NCBI GenBank assembly: GCA_017983515.1
Contig: JAGOBF010000010.1
Coordinates: 1-64,000 of the forward strand
Direction: 5' to 3'
Length of the DNA: 64,000 nt
From: Promineifilum sp.
GTDB taxonomy: Bacteria; Chloroflexota; Anaerolineae; Promineifilales; Promineifilaceae
Part shown: positions 34,167 to 43,090 of the stretch, in pieces
How positions within the stretch are numbered: position 1 is the stretch's first letter
Layout of the letters: each line of letters begins with the position of its first letter
The notes under the pieces: generated by a model
Told to the model about the DNA's origin: nothing
Databases searched by the model: none
The model's input: the letters and a program-made list of their open reading frames with translations, nothing else
Made by a program: the position numbers and the translations under genes

Positions 34167-35780
34167 TCATAAGTAGCCTAACCCTCGCAACCTCTCTTCA
34201 ATTTGCTCGGATTCGGCCGCGTCGAACCCCTTCTCATCCCTGTCATCTGTCTCTTCATCGGCGACAAACCGCACCGGGGCGGGATCGACCAACCCCTCGA
34301 CCAGCACGCGGCCGTCCATGATCCGCGGCACCGGCTCGCCCAGCAGATGCATGATAGTGGGGGCCAGGTCTACGATGTTGACTTCCGGCAGTTCCAGCCC
34401 GCGTTGGATGCCCGCGCCGCTGGCGATGAAGATGCCCTCGCGCCGATGGCAGCCGGAGTCGCCGCGAATCTGGCTGGTCATCACCCGCCCCTCGGTGGCA
34501 AAGAGCGGGCAGGCGATCATGGCATAATGATCGAGTTCCAGGTGCAGGTCGGGGCCTCGTTCGGCGTAGGGCCCGCTATAGACGTCATGGCCGCGGACGA
34601 GATTAGTCAGGATGGAGTGGCCTTCGTCGTCGCGCATCTCCGCCAGCGCGGCACTGACCTCCGCCAGGCGACGGTCGTATTCGGCATCGGTGACGATGCC
34701 GTGCGGCTCGCGGCCGGCGCGATTCAAATAGACCTGCCCGACGTGGCCCATGCTGTAGGCGATGGTCCGGCTCCAGTCCACGCTGTCGAAGCTTAGGAAC
34801 TTGCCGACGATGTCGTTGCGCGCCTTCTTGCTGACACGGGCGATGCTGTTTTGCAGCCCCAGCCGCGAGAGCCACTGATAAGCTGACGCGGGCGTTATCC
34901 CGTGGCGGAAGGCCCACGCCTTGAGTTGAGTCACGGCGTTGGGCTTGAGCTTTAACAGGCCTCGCTGCATGAAGAATACGTTCAGATTGACCATGCTCTT
35001 CAGTGGGCCGAAGCCGTGGTCGGACATGACGATGGTCGTCGAGTTGGCGGGCAGTTTATCCATCAGACGACCGATCCAGGCATCGACCCGGGCGTAGCCG
35101 TCGCGTATGGCGTGCTCGTAGGGTGAATCTTCGTAACGCTCGTGGGTGTGATCCATGAAGCGCCACAGCGCGTGCTTGGCGATGTCCATGGCGATAAAGT
35201 GGACCATCAACATGTCCACCGGCTCGGTCTCGGCCAGCTTGAGCGCCCAACGGCCGTGATGATCGATGAGATCGTAGATGTCGGCGATGAATTCGCGCTC
35301 GTTGCCCGGCTTGTACTGGACGTCGGGCGCGACCCGATACGCTCCCATCTCCGCTTCGTAACGATTGATCAAGTCGGCCGGGTGGCTGATGGTGGCGTTG
35401 CGCGGGCTCAGGATGTCAGTGACCATGAAGCCATTGACTTCCTGCGGCGGATAGGTCACCGGCACGTTGAGCACGCCGACACGGTAGCCCAACTCGGACA
35501 GGCGCTTCCACAGGGTGGGTTGACGAATCTGCGTCGAATTGACCAGGGTAAAGTTTTCGCCGTGGGGCTGGATGAAGTCGAAGACGCCGTGCTTGCCGGG
35601 GTTGACGCCCGTCATGAAGGTCGGCCAGGCAGGGCTGGTGACCGGCGGCAGTGTGGAGGCCAGATCGGCGATCACCCCGTCGCGCATGAGGCCGGCCAGA
35701 TTGGGCAAATAGCCGTCGCGCGCCCACGGTTTGATGAGGTCAAATGTCGCGCCGTCGAAGCCGATAATCAGTAAGGTCAT
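34167..35780 (-). CDS. Alkaline-phosphatase-superfamily phosphodiesterase-like protein 1
   Basis: A 537-residue member of the type I phosphodiesterase/nucleotide pyrophosphatase group. The N-terminus MTLLIIGFDGATFDLI has metal-ligand Asp and nucleophile Thr; SPAWPTFMTGVNPGKHG, HFIAMDIAKH and IVMSDHGFGPL (Asp-His ligands) follow. No signal peptide, so it probably acts in the cytoplasm or on the inner membrane face. It is paralogous to the protein encoded at 37117-38781; the two flank a dolichol-phosphate-type glycosyltransferase. A role in hydrolysing nucleotide-sugar or lipid-phosphate intermediates of envelope polymer synthesis is inferred only. Confidence 0.82.
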   Translation of the reverse strand: MTLLIIGFDGATFDLIKPWARDGYLPNLAGLMRDGVIADLASTLPPVTSPAWPTFMTGVNPGKHGVFDFIQPHGENFTLVNSTQIRQPTLWKRLSELGYRVGVLNVPVTYPPQEVNGFMVTDILSPRNATISHPADLINRYEAEMGAYRVAPDVQYKPGNEREFIADIYDLIDHHGRWALKLAETEPVDMLMVHFIAMDIAKHALWRFMDHTHERYEDSPYEHAIRDGYARVDAWIGRLMDKLPANSTTIVMSDHGFGPLKSMVNLNVFFMQRGLLKLKPNAVTQLKAWAFRHGITPASAYQWLSRLGLQNSIARVSKKARNDIVGKFLSFDSVDWSRTIAYSMGHVGQVYLNRAGREPHGIVTDAEYDRRLAEVSAALAEMRDDEGHSILTNLVRGHDVYSGPYAERGPDLHLELDHYAMIACPLFATEGRVMTSQIRGDSGCHRREGIFIASGAGIQRGLELPEVNIVDLAPTIMHLLGEPVPRIMDGRVLVEGLVDPAPVRFVADEETDDRDEKGFDAAESEQIEERLRGLGYL

Positions 35781-35895
35781 TAGGGGCGAGTATACCGTAA
35801 AGTTGATTGGGTGAACGAATGCATGAATAAATGATGACTTGCACCACGGGTTGTTCTATGAGGCTATTGCTCGCTGGCTTAGGAAACAGCGCGGT

Positions 35896-36936
35896 TCAAC
35901 CGGCCGACTCTGTCCCAACTGCGGATGATCCCTTCTCGGCCGGCCCCACGATCTCCCGCACGCGATAAACGCTCAGGTCTTGCGTCTCATAATACGTGCG
36001 CACAGTCAGTTCGGCGATCAGGCCCATGACGATGAATTGCACGCCGAGGATGACCAGCAGCACGCCGAGCAACAGCAGCGGCCGGTCGCCGATGGTCATG
36101 GCGTTGAAGCCCGCCAGCCCGCCGGTGATGCCTGCCCACAGTTTTATCCCGGTCAGATAGCCGCCAACGAGCGCGCCCAGCCCGAAGAGGATAATGCCCC
36201 AGCGGCCAAAGAGCTGCATCGGCCGGTCGCCATACTTGCGCAGGAAGTGGATGGTGAACAGATCGAGAATGACCCGAAAGGTGCGCGACAGGCCATACTT
36301 CGACGACCCGGCCACGCGGGCGCGATGGTTGACCGGCACCTCCGACATGGTGAACCCGGCGAAATTGACCAGTTCGGGGATGAAGCGGTGCAGCTCACCA
36401 TAGAGATGGAGATCGCGGACGACCTCGGCGCGGAAGGCGCGCAGCGAGCAGCCGCGATCCTTCAGGTGGACGCCGCTCGTCTCGGCGATCAACCAGTTGG
36501 CGACCCGCGACGGCAAGCGCCGCAGGACGTTGTCCTGCCTGTTCTCGCGCCAGCCGTTGACGACGTCATAGCCCTTGTCCAGTTCGGCCAGCAGGGTGGG
36601 GATGTCGGCCGGGTCGTTCTGGCGGTCGGCGTCGAGGGTGATGATGACACGGCCGCGGGCGTGGTCGAATCCGGCGGAGAAGGCCGCCGTCTGGCCGTAG
36701 TTGCGCCGGAAGCGAATGGCGATGACGCGATTATCACTGGCCGCCAGTTCGCGCAGACAGGCGAAGCTGCCATCCTTGCTGCCGTCGTCGATGAAGATCA
36801 CTTCGTAGTTGAGGCCGCGGCCGCCCAGCGCGGCGCGAATCTCCGCGGCCAACGGACGCAGGTTTTCTTCCTCGTTGTAGACGGGGATGACCAGGCTAAG
36901 ATCAATTAGATCCGAATCAGAGAAAGGATTGATCAA
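35896..36936 (-). CDS. DPM1/GtrB-type family 2 glycosyltransferase
   Basis: 346 residues. The N-terminal GT-A domain shows LVIPVYNEEENLRPLA, IDDGSKDGSF, RRNYGQTAAFSAGFDHA and the metal-binding ITLDADRQNDP, and RVAGSSKYGLSRTFRVILD. Two C-terminal membrane helices follow (WGIILFGLGALVGGYL and PLLLLGVLLVILGVQFIVMGLIAEL). This is the architecture of enzymes that charge polyprenyl (undecaprenyl) phosphate with a sugar for transfer across the membrane. Neighbouring phosphodiesterase-like and flippase-like genes on the same strand support a glycoconjugate export cluster. Confidence 0.88.
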   Translation of the reverse strand: MINPFSDSDLIDLSLVIPVYNEEENLRPLAAEIRAALGGRGLNYEVIFIDDGSKDGSFACLRELAASDNRVIAIRFRRNYGQTAAFSAGFDHARGRVIITLDADRQNDPADIPTLLAELDKGYDVVNGWRENRQDNVLRRLPSRVANWLIAETSGVHLKDRGCSLRAFRAEVVRDLHLYGELHRFIPELVNFAGFTMSEVPVNHRARVAGSSKYGLSRTFRVILDLFTIHFLRKYGDRPMQLFGRWGIILFGLGALVGGYLTGIKLWAGITGGLAGFNAMTIGDRPLLLLGVLLVILGVQFIVMGLIAELTVRTYYETQDLSVYRVREIVGPAEKGSSAVGTESAG

Positions 36937-37116
36937 ACTGCCTCACTCTCCTACTGTAAGGGGCTGCAGTAAACGGGTCGACACGTCAACATACCACCCC
37001 CATGATACGATTCAGAATTGGCGACAACGCATGCCGTAACCATGCTGTCGTCAAAAGTGGTAATGACCATCCTCAACCAGCCTCCAGCCGCGCTGGCGCT
37101 GACGGATAAGGGCCTA

Positions 37117-38781
37117 TCAGGCCACATACCCCAAATCCCGCAACTTCTGCATGACCATCTCTTCCTCGGCATCGGTATAGATCGAATCGCTGCCTGTGCC
37201 CTCGACCGGCTCAACTTGGCTGTAGCTGATCGGGTTGGCGGCGTTGAACGCCTCGGTGAAGGCGTCGGTCAGGACGCGGCCGTCCATGTATTGCGGCACG
37301 GGCAGGCCGAGATAGTGGAGCAGCGTCGGCGCGGGGTCGAGCAGGCTGGCCCCTTCCAGCTTCACGCCGGGGCGCACGCCCGGCCCATGCATCCCGACGA
37401 CGCCTTCCATGTGGTGATGGCCGGTCTGCCCGGTGCTCGGCTCGATGACCCGGTTGGAGCCGAAGTCGGCGTGGCCGAAAGAAACGTACTTGGCGCGGTC
37501 CGTATGCAGCACGAGGTCAGGCAGGCGGGCTTCGCTGATGCCGTGGAAGATTTCCTCGCGCCGATAGACGACGGGCACCACCTGGCTGCCGTCTTCCGGG
37601 TCGCGCAACGCTTTGGCTTGGGCGATGATCGCGTCACGCACCTTCTCATACGCTACAGGCTCGACCGCACCCTGCGGCCGTTGGCCTTTGACATTCAGGT
37701 AGACCTGACCGAAGTTGCCGACCGAGAATGCCTGGGTGCGCGCCCAATCCACGTCGTTGAAGGAGAGGAAGAACCGCCGCAGAGTCTTGCCGCCTCGGCC
37801 GCGTTTGACGTTCTTGCGCATATCGCTCAGGCCCAGCCTCGTCAGCCACTTCAGGGCGTTGATCGGTGTGACACCCAATCTGAAGGCTGCCCGCTTCAGC
37901 AGACTGACCGGCGTGCGCTTGAATACCAGCCAACCATTGGCCGCCAGCCAGTTGTTGATGTGGAAGAACTTGTGGAATGGGCCGAAGCCGTGGTCGGAGA
38001 GGACAATGACCAGCGCTTCTTCCGGCACAAGGGCCGCCATCTCGCCCAGCAGACGATCGACTGTATCATAATAGTCGAGTATATCGGGCAGTACGCGCGC
38101 GGCCGTCGCCGGATCGTGCATCGGGTGCGTTTCGTCCACCAGATGCCAAATCTCGTGCTGCAAATTGTCAGTCGTCTCCATGACGTAGACGAACAGATCC
38201 CACGGCTTCTCGCGCAGCAGATATTGCACCGAGCGTGCCCGGTCGATTTCCAGCTGCTTGCAGGCCCGAACAAAGACGGTCGGGTCAACGCCACGGCCCT
38301 TCTCCGACATCCGCAGCGGGAAGGGGCCACAGGCGTCAGTCAATTCCTGTTTGAGTTCCGGCGGGTACGTGTAATCGCTATCGGGGCTAGGAGTCAGGAA
38401 GGAGCAGAGCATAAAGCCGTTCATCGGCCGCGGGGGGTAGGTCATGGGCAGGCTGACGACGCCGACCTGCTTGCCGGCCGCGCCGGCTATCTGCCACACG
38501 GCGGGCACGGCGACGGTCAGCCCGTTGGAGACGCGGATTTCGTAGCTGTCCTGCGCCGGGTACGTGAAGTCGATCAGGCTGTGCTGGCCGGGGTTGGTGC
38601 CGGTGGCGAAGGACGGCCAGGCCGAGGCGGAGACGGGCGGGATGGTGGAGCGCAGGCGGCCGCTCGCTCCCTCGGCCAGCAGCCGGGCCAGGTTGGGCAG
38701 CCGGCCCTCGTCGAGCCAGGGCTGTAACAAATCGAAGGTGATGCCGTCCAGACCGAAGACGGCGACTTTGCGTTGGGTCAT
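37117..38781 (-). CDS. Alkaline-phosphatase-superfamily phosphodiesterase-like protein 2
   Basis: 554 residues, a paralogue of the protein at 34167-35780, with KVAVFGLDGITFDLLQPW, SAWPSFATGTNPGQHS and VIVLSDHGFGPFHKF. The metal ligands and the Thr nucleophile are conserved. The ATG at 38781 is preferred to a longer frame because the conserved metal site begins 10 residues in. It lies 52 bases after the flippase-like gene, in the same operon, and 180 bases upstream of the glycosyltransferase; that gap holds nothing recognisable. Confidence 0.82.
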   Translation of the reverse strand: MTQRKVAVFGLDGITFDLLQPWLDEGRLPNLARLLAEGASGRLRSTIPPVSASAWPSFATGTNPGQHSLIDFTYPAQDSYEIRVSNGLTVAVPAVWQIAGAAGKQVGVVSLPMTYPPRPMNGFMLCSFLTPSPDSDYTYPPELKQELTDACGPFPLRMSEKGRGVDPTVFVRACKQLEIDRARSVQYLLREKPWDLFVYVMETTDNLQHEIWHLVDETHPMHDPATAARVLPDILDYYDTVDRLLGEMAALVPEEALVIVLSDHGFGPFHKFFHINNWLAANGWLVFKRTPVSLLKRAAFRLGVTPINALKWLTRLGLSDMRKNVKRGRGGKTLRRFFLSFNDVDWARTQAFSVGNFGQVYLNVKGQRPQGAVEPVAYEKVRDAIIAQAKALRDPEDGSQVVPVVYRREEIFHGISEARLPDLVLHTDRAKYVSFGHADFGSNRVIEPSTGQTGHHHMEGVVGMHGPGVRPGVKLEGASLLDPAPTLLHYLGLPVPQYMDGRVLTDAFTEAFNAANPISYSQVEPVEGTGSDSIYTDAEEEMVMQKLRDLGYVA

Positions 38782-38833
38782 AGTGCATTCGTTGGGGGTG
38801 GGTTTGAAACCCGCCTTCTTCATGGGGCAGAAT

Positions 38834-39835
38834 CTACACCTCGCGCGCCTCCGGCGGCCGGGCGAAGCTGAGGAGGCTGCGGAAGACATACATCAGGCCG
38901 CCCAGTAATCCGGCGCTGAAGCGCAGGAAGTAGAAGGCCAGCGACATGGAGACGGCCGTGGCCGCCGGGAGGCCAACCGGCACGAACAAGAAGGTGTAGA
39001 TGCCTTCGCGCAACCCCAGGCCGTTGAACGTGATGGGCAGCAGGTTAATGATGGCGATGATGGGCACGAACAGGGCAAAGATGCGAAAGGGCAGATGGAC
39101 GCCCAGCGCCCAGGCGATGGTCATCTGCACCAGAATCAGGTTGAGCGTGAACGGCAGGCTGATGAGCAGCGACGAGATCAAGGCGCGCAACGGATAGCGG
39201 TGGATCGTGTTCACCAGATTCTCCACCTTGCTATAGAGCGGCAAACTGGCGGCCGTCGGGTAGATGCGATTGAGGAGGCGAATGGGATCGGACCAGCGAG
39301 CGACGAAAAAAGCCAGGGGAATGCCGACGGCCGTGACACCGATGAGCCCCCACAGGATCCAGGGCAAATCGAGCGTCATGGCATGGACTGTCAAGTTCCA
39401 CAGGAGGGCGATGAGCGCCACCAGCGACGAACCGACCAGCCCGGTGATGCGCTCCATCAGCACTGAGCTGAGGGCTTCCGCGCCGTGGCCGTGACGCTGG
39501 CGCAGACTGACCACCTTGACCAGGTCGCCACCGAAGCCGGAGGGAATAAAGTTGTTGGCGAAGAAGCCAATGTAGTACAGATAAACCAGATAGCCGAAGC
39601 TCGGCTTGTCGTTCAACGAGCGCAGCAGGACGAACCAGCGATAGGCGCGAATGACGACGTTGAGCTGGAAGAGCAGAAAGGCCAGGGCATACCAGCCCCA
39701 ATGGATATTGGCGAGGGTTTCCACGACCTCGGCCAGGCCGACCTGACGCAATAGCCAGACCAGTAAGATGATGCTGAGCAGGACTTGGGAGATGCCGAAC
39801 AGCTTCTTGCGGTTGGCCCTTAGAAATTTGCCCAT
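38834..39835 (-). CDS. Flippase-like membrane protein (UPF0104/AglD-MprF type)
   Basis: 333 residues with about eight membrane helices. It matches the lysylphosphatidylglycerol-synthase transmembrane/UPF0104 family: WLLRQVGLAEV, the loop FFANNFIPSGFGGDLVKV (a family hallmark), and INLLPITFNGLGLREGIYTFLF. Members have been implicated in moving lipids or lipid-linked sugars across the membrane and in archaeal glycosylation (AglD). The ATG at 39835 is chosen because the homology begins there; a longer frame from 39976 would add low-complexity sequence. It is the first gene of the envelope cluster reading leftwards. Confidence 0.83.
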   Translation of the reverse strand: MGKFLRANRKKLFGISQVLLSIILLVWLLRQVGLAEVVETLANIHWGWYALAFLLFQLNVVIRAYRWFVLLRSLNDKPSFGYLVYLYYIGFFANNFIPSGFGGDLVKVVSLRQRHGHGAEALSSVLMERITGLVGSSLVALIALLWNLTVHAMTLDLPWILWGLIGVTAVGIPLAFFVARWSDPIRLLNRIYPTAASLPLYSKVENLVNTIHRYPLRALISSLLISLPFTLNLILVQMTIAWALGVHLPFRIFALFVPIIAIINLLPITFNGLGLREGIYTFLFVPVGLPAATAVSMSLAFYFLRFSAGLLGGLMYVFRSLLSFARPPEAREV

Positions 39836-39908
39836 AACCCCCGGATTATAGCACAGGGGAGGTGGGGCGTCGCATGGCCAGATCGATGGTTGATGGATGG
39901 ATGAGCTA

Positions 39909-40355
39909 CTACTTGTCGATGGATTGGCGAATATCGGCGTGAACCGCGCGTGCCCAGGCGCCGACGCTCTCCACATAGGCCTCCGCTCCCGCAGCCACCA
40001 CGTCGGCCGCCGTCATCGTCCAACGGATCGGCCGGTCGTAAGCGCCCTGATTGCCGGGGCGGGCTGTGATCGTCCAGTCTCGCGCTCCCGAAGCGACCTG
40101 CCCGCTGTTCTTCCTTCTGACTTCTTGGGGACTGAGGCCTCGCTCGATGAAGTCGGTCAGCAGTCCCCGCGCGTTAACCAATCCCTCGGCCGAGTACAGG
40201 CTGGGGTGCTGCAAGTGATAGCACAACACCATCAGGTGATGGACAGCCCAGCGCGTCCGGTCTTCGCTCTCCCAGAAGAGCATTTGATGGAAGTAGTCGC
40301 GGCAGGCTTGTCCGGCCGTCGGGGGCGCGCCACATTCGGGGCATTTATCGATCAT
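39909..40355 (-). CDS. DUF5946-like small protein with a Zn-knuckle start
   Basis: 148 residues of unknown function. The N-terminus DKCPECGAPP carries one CxxC, and a Cys follows at CRDYFHQML. The central HHLMVLCYHLQHPSLYSAEGL and the C-terminal SVGAWARAVHADI resemble the DUF5946 family seen in actinobacteria and chloroflexi. It lies 73 bases upstream of the flippase-like gene and is divergent from the quinone oxidoreductase. No membrane segment. Confidence 0.65.
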   Translation of the reverse strand: MIDKCPECGAPPTAGQACRDYFHQMLFWESEDRTRWAVHHLMVLCYHLQHPSLYSAEGLVNARGLLTDFIERGLSPQEVRRKNSGQVASGARDWTITARPGNQGAYDRPIRWTMTAADVVAAGAEAYVESVGAWARAVHADIRQSIDK

Positions 40356-40459
40356 AATAAGATCAGGTTTTGTATCCCGCTTTGTACCTGATACTGTATC
40401 CTATATCAGCCAATAGCCGGAAGCGAATCAATTAGACTATAAAAGAGGAGCGATAAACC

Positions 40460-41539
40460 ATGAGAGCTATCCGCGTACACGAATATGGCCATCCCGACGT
40501 TTTGCAGTTGGACGAAATCGCGACGCCCGAACCAGGCCCAGGCGAAGTTCGGGTGATGCTGAAAGCGATCGGGGTCAATTACATCGACACCTACCATCGC
40601 AGCGGACAGTACAAGGTGAATATGCCCTTCATCCTCGGCAGCGAAGGTGGAGGGATGGTCGATGCCGTGGGCCGCGATGTCGAGGCGTGCGCCGTGGGCG
40701 ACTATGTCGCTTTTGCCATGAACCCCGGTGCATATGCCGACTATGCCGTTGTGCCCGCCTGGAAACTGGTTCCCCTTCCGCCCGGTATCAACGTTATGGA
40801 GGCGACGGCCGTTATGTTGCAGGGAATGACGGCCCATTACCTGATCCATGACACCTATCCTGTTGGTCAGGGTGATACCGTGCTCATTCACGCTGCCGCC
40901 GGGGGCGTTGGACTGCTGCTGGTGCAGATGGCAAAGTTACAGGGTGCGCGGGTTATCGGCACCGTCTCGACCGAGGAGAAAGAGGCGTTGGCGCGGGAAA
41001 TGGGCGCAGACGAGATCATCCGCTACACCGAGCAGGATTTTGAGGCCGAAGTCATGCGCCTGACGAATGGGCGTGGCGTTTCTGTCGTTTATGATTCGGT
41101 CGGCCGCGATACCTTTCTCAAGAGCCTCGGCTGCCTGCGGCCGCGCGGCTATCTGGTGCTCTTTGGTCAGTCCAGTGGGGCGGTCGAACCATTTGCTCCT
41201 CAAGTGCTAAGTCAAAAAGGCTCGTTATTTTTGACGCGGCCGACGCTGGCCCACTACACGCTCAGTCGCGAAGAGATTTTGCGCCGCGCGGGCGATATTT
41301 TTGCCTGGATGGCCGACGGCCGCCTGAAAGTGCGCATCGATAAAACCTTCCCGCTGGAAGAAGCGGCCGAGGCCCACCGCTATATAGAAAGCCGCCAGAG
41401 CAAGGGCAAGGTGTTGCTGGGTACGCAACAGGGTAGGGCGATGAAGATCGGCCAATTGGAAAGCGCCATCGTCCGCGGGGACGTCATCGACGAAGCAGGA
41501 TGGGAATCCTTCCCGGCCAGCGATTCGCCGGCTTACTGA
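40460..41539 (+). CDS. NADPH:quinone oxidoreductase (Qor-type)
   Basis: A 359-residue medium-chain dehydrogenase/reductase without the zinc ligands, like E. coli Qor. [16 protein letters not shown] at the start, [41 protein letters not shown] (nucleotide-binding) and SVVYDSVG are typical. It reduces quinones or enals with NADPH. The C-terminus is about 30 residues longer than usual (after KVLLGT). AGAGGAG precedes the ATG. Monocistronic. Confidence 0.88.
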   Translation: MRAIRVHEYGHPDVLQLDEIATPEPGPGEVRVMLKAIGVNYIDTYHRSGQYKVNMPFILGSEGGGMVDAVGRDVEACAVGDYVAFAMNPGAYADYAVVPAWKLVPLPPGINVMEATAVMLQGMTAHYLIHDTYPVGQGDTVLIHAAAGGVGLLLVQMAKLQGARVIGTVSTEEKEALAREMGADEIIRYTEQDFEAEVMRLTNGRGVSVVYDSVGRDTFLKSLGCLRPRGYLVLFGQSSGAVEPFAPQVLSQKGSLFLTRPTLAHYTLSREEILRRAGDIFAWMADGRLKVRIDKTFPLEEAAEAHRYIESRQSKGKVLLGTQQGRAMKIGQLESAIVRGDVIDEAGWESFPASDSPAY

Positions 41540-42969
41540 TGTTCGCCGGCCGGCAGCCGGACGACAAAAGCCGAACCGCGACCCACCTCGCTGGAAACGC
41601 GCACCTGCCCCCCGTGGGCCGCGACTAATTCGTTGACTATCGCCAGGCCCAGGCCGGAACCGCGGCCACCCTCGCCACGCGCTCGCGACTTTTCCAGCCG
41701 GTAGAAGCGCTCGAAGACGCGCGGCAGTTCCTCCACGGCAATGCCGGGACCGGTATCGGTGACGATGCCCTCCACCCAGCCGTCCGCCGCGCGGGTGCTC
41801 AGCCGGACGCCGCCGCCGGAAGACGTATAGGCCAGGGCGTTGTCGGCCAGATTGGTGAATATCTGCGCCAGCCGGTCGGGATCGCCCAGCACCAATGCCC
41901 CTTCGGCCGCGTCGAGTTGCAGATCGATTTGCTTGGCCCGCGCGCGCGGCAATTGGCTGCGATGGACGTCGGCCAGCACGGCGTTCAAGTCGACGGGGCG
42001 CATGGTCATCTGCAACTGGCCCGATTCCAGGCGCGCCAGATCGAGCAACTCATTGACCAGCCGGGCCATCCGGTCGGCCTCGTCGTGGATCGTTTCGGCC
42101 GCCCGTAACCGCTCCTCAGGCCCGTCGGCCGCGCCGTCGATTAGCGCCTGGCTCCAGCCGGTGATGGCCGTCAGCGGGGTTTTCAGGTCGTGGGAGACAT
42201 TGGCGACGAAATCGCGCTGCGCCTGCTGGGTGGTCTTTACCTGGGCGGCCATGCTGTTGAAGCTGCCCGCCACGCGCTGCACCTCATCCGGCCCTTCCTG
42301 CGGCACGCGTTGCTCGTACTCGCCGCGGGCGATGGCTTCGGCGGCGACGGCCATCGTGCCCAGCGGCCGGGTGACGGAACGGGTAATGATCGCCGCCAGA
42401 ACGACCGCCAGCAGCAGAGCCAACGTTCCGGCATAGATGAGGGGGTTCAGAAAGTACTCATTGAAGAATTCCCCGGCCGTCGGCTCCGGCTGGGCGTAGA
42501 AGATGAGCGCGCGGCCGAGTGAAGGTTCCGGTTCGGCGAAGACCAGCCAGCGCGAACCATTGGTGTGGACGAACGTGCCGAAGATGCCGCCCCGGCTGAC
42601 GTTGGCCAGCACCAGATTTTGCGGCCGCTCGACGTTGGTCAGCTGGTCGCCGACCCAGTCGTCGCCGGTGGCCGTGTCGAATACGATCACCTCGGCGCTC
42701 GTGTCCACGACCAGGATGCGCACGTCGGCCTGCTCCGATGTGTTGAACAGCAGGCTTTGCAGTTCGGTGCCCTCTGCTCCGGCTCCCCATAGTTGCAGAA
42801 GCTCGCGCTGGTTGGTGCGGCTGATGGCCGACAGGCGTTCCAGAGAAGGCAATAGCCGGGCATTGGAGACGCCGGCAAAGCCGAACAGGGACACGGCGAC
42901 GATGAGCAAGCCGACGAGGATGACCACGACGAAGGACCCCAACAAGCGGCCGCGCAGGGTAAAGAACAT
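41533..42969 (-). CDS. Membrane sensor histidine kinase
   Basis: 478 residues. An N-terminal helix (~9-33), an extracytoplasmic sensor of ~130 residues and a second helix (~175-197) precede a HAMP domain. Then come a HisKA domain with the phosphoacceptor in [16 protein letters not shown], and an ATPase domain with LADNALAYT (N box), [20 protein letters not shown] (G1/F) and GSGLGLAIV (G2). It ends 6 bases inside the convergent quinone-reductase gene. No response regulator is adjacent; the nearest is at 48194-48880, past the phosphonate transporter, and could be its partner. Confidence 0.92.
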   Translation of the reverse strand: MFFTLRGRLLGSFVVVILVGLLIVAVSLFGFAGVSNARLLPSLERLSAISRTNQRELLQLWGAGAEGTELQSLLFNTSEQADVRILVVDTSAEVIVFDTATGDDWVGDQLTNVERPQNLVLANVSRGGIFGTFVHTNGSRWLVFAEPEPSLGRALIFYAQPEPTAGEFFNEYFLNPLIYAGTLALLLAVVLAAIITRSVTRPLGTMAVAAEAIARGEYEQRVPQEGPDEVQRVAGSFNSMAAQVKTTQQAQRDFVANVSHDLKTPLTAITGWSQALIDGAADGPEERLRAAETIHDEADRMARLVNELLDLARLESGQLQMTMRPVDLNAVLADVHRSQLPRARAKQIDLQLDAAEGALVLGDPDRLAQIFTNLADNALAYTSSGGGVRLSTRAADGWVEGIVTDTGPGIAVEELPRVFERFYRLEKSRARGEGGRGSGLGLAIVNELVAAHGGQVRVSSEVGRGSAFVVRLPAGEHQ

Positions 42970-42975
42970 ATTATG

Positions 42976-43004
42976 AAATTAGCGCAAAGATGGATGTGCG
43001 TAAA
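42976..43004 (-). promoter_or_regulatory. Possible promoter of the sensor kinase gene
   Basis: On the minus strand, TTTACG and TAATTT are separated by 17 bases and lie just before the start codon at 42969. The match is moderate. Confidence 0.4.
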
Positions 43005-43049
43005 GCGATCATGCTGATCATTAAGACTGTCGGCCGTTGGATGAAAATG

Positions 43050-43082
43050 AAAAGCCGAGTCTCCGCTGGAAACCCGGCTTTT
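43050..43082 (-). terminator. Terminator after the phn operon
   Basis: An 8-bp stem AAAAGCCG/CGGCTTTT with a T-rich tail (TTTTCATTTTC) on the minus strand, located just behind the phnE stop and before the kinase gene. Confidence 0.7.
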
Positions 43083-43090
43083 GTGCCGGC

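Noticed and set aside
37018..38727. 569-residue open frame antisense to phosphodiesterase-like protein 2
   Set aside because: The sense frame shows clear catalytic motifs; the antisense translation has none.
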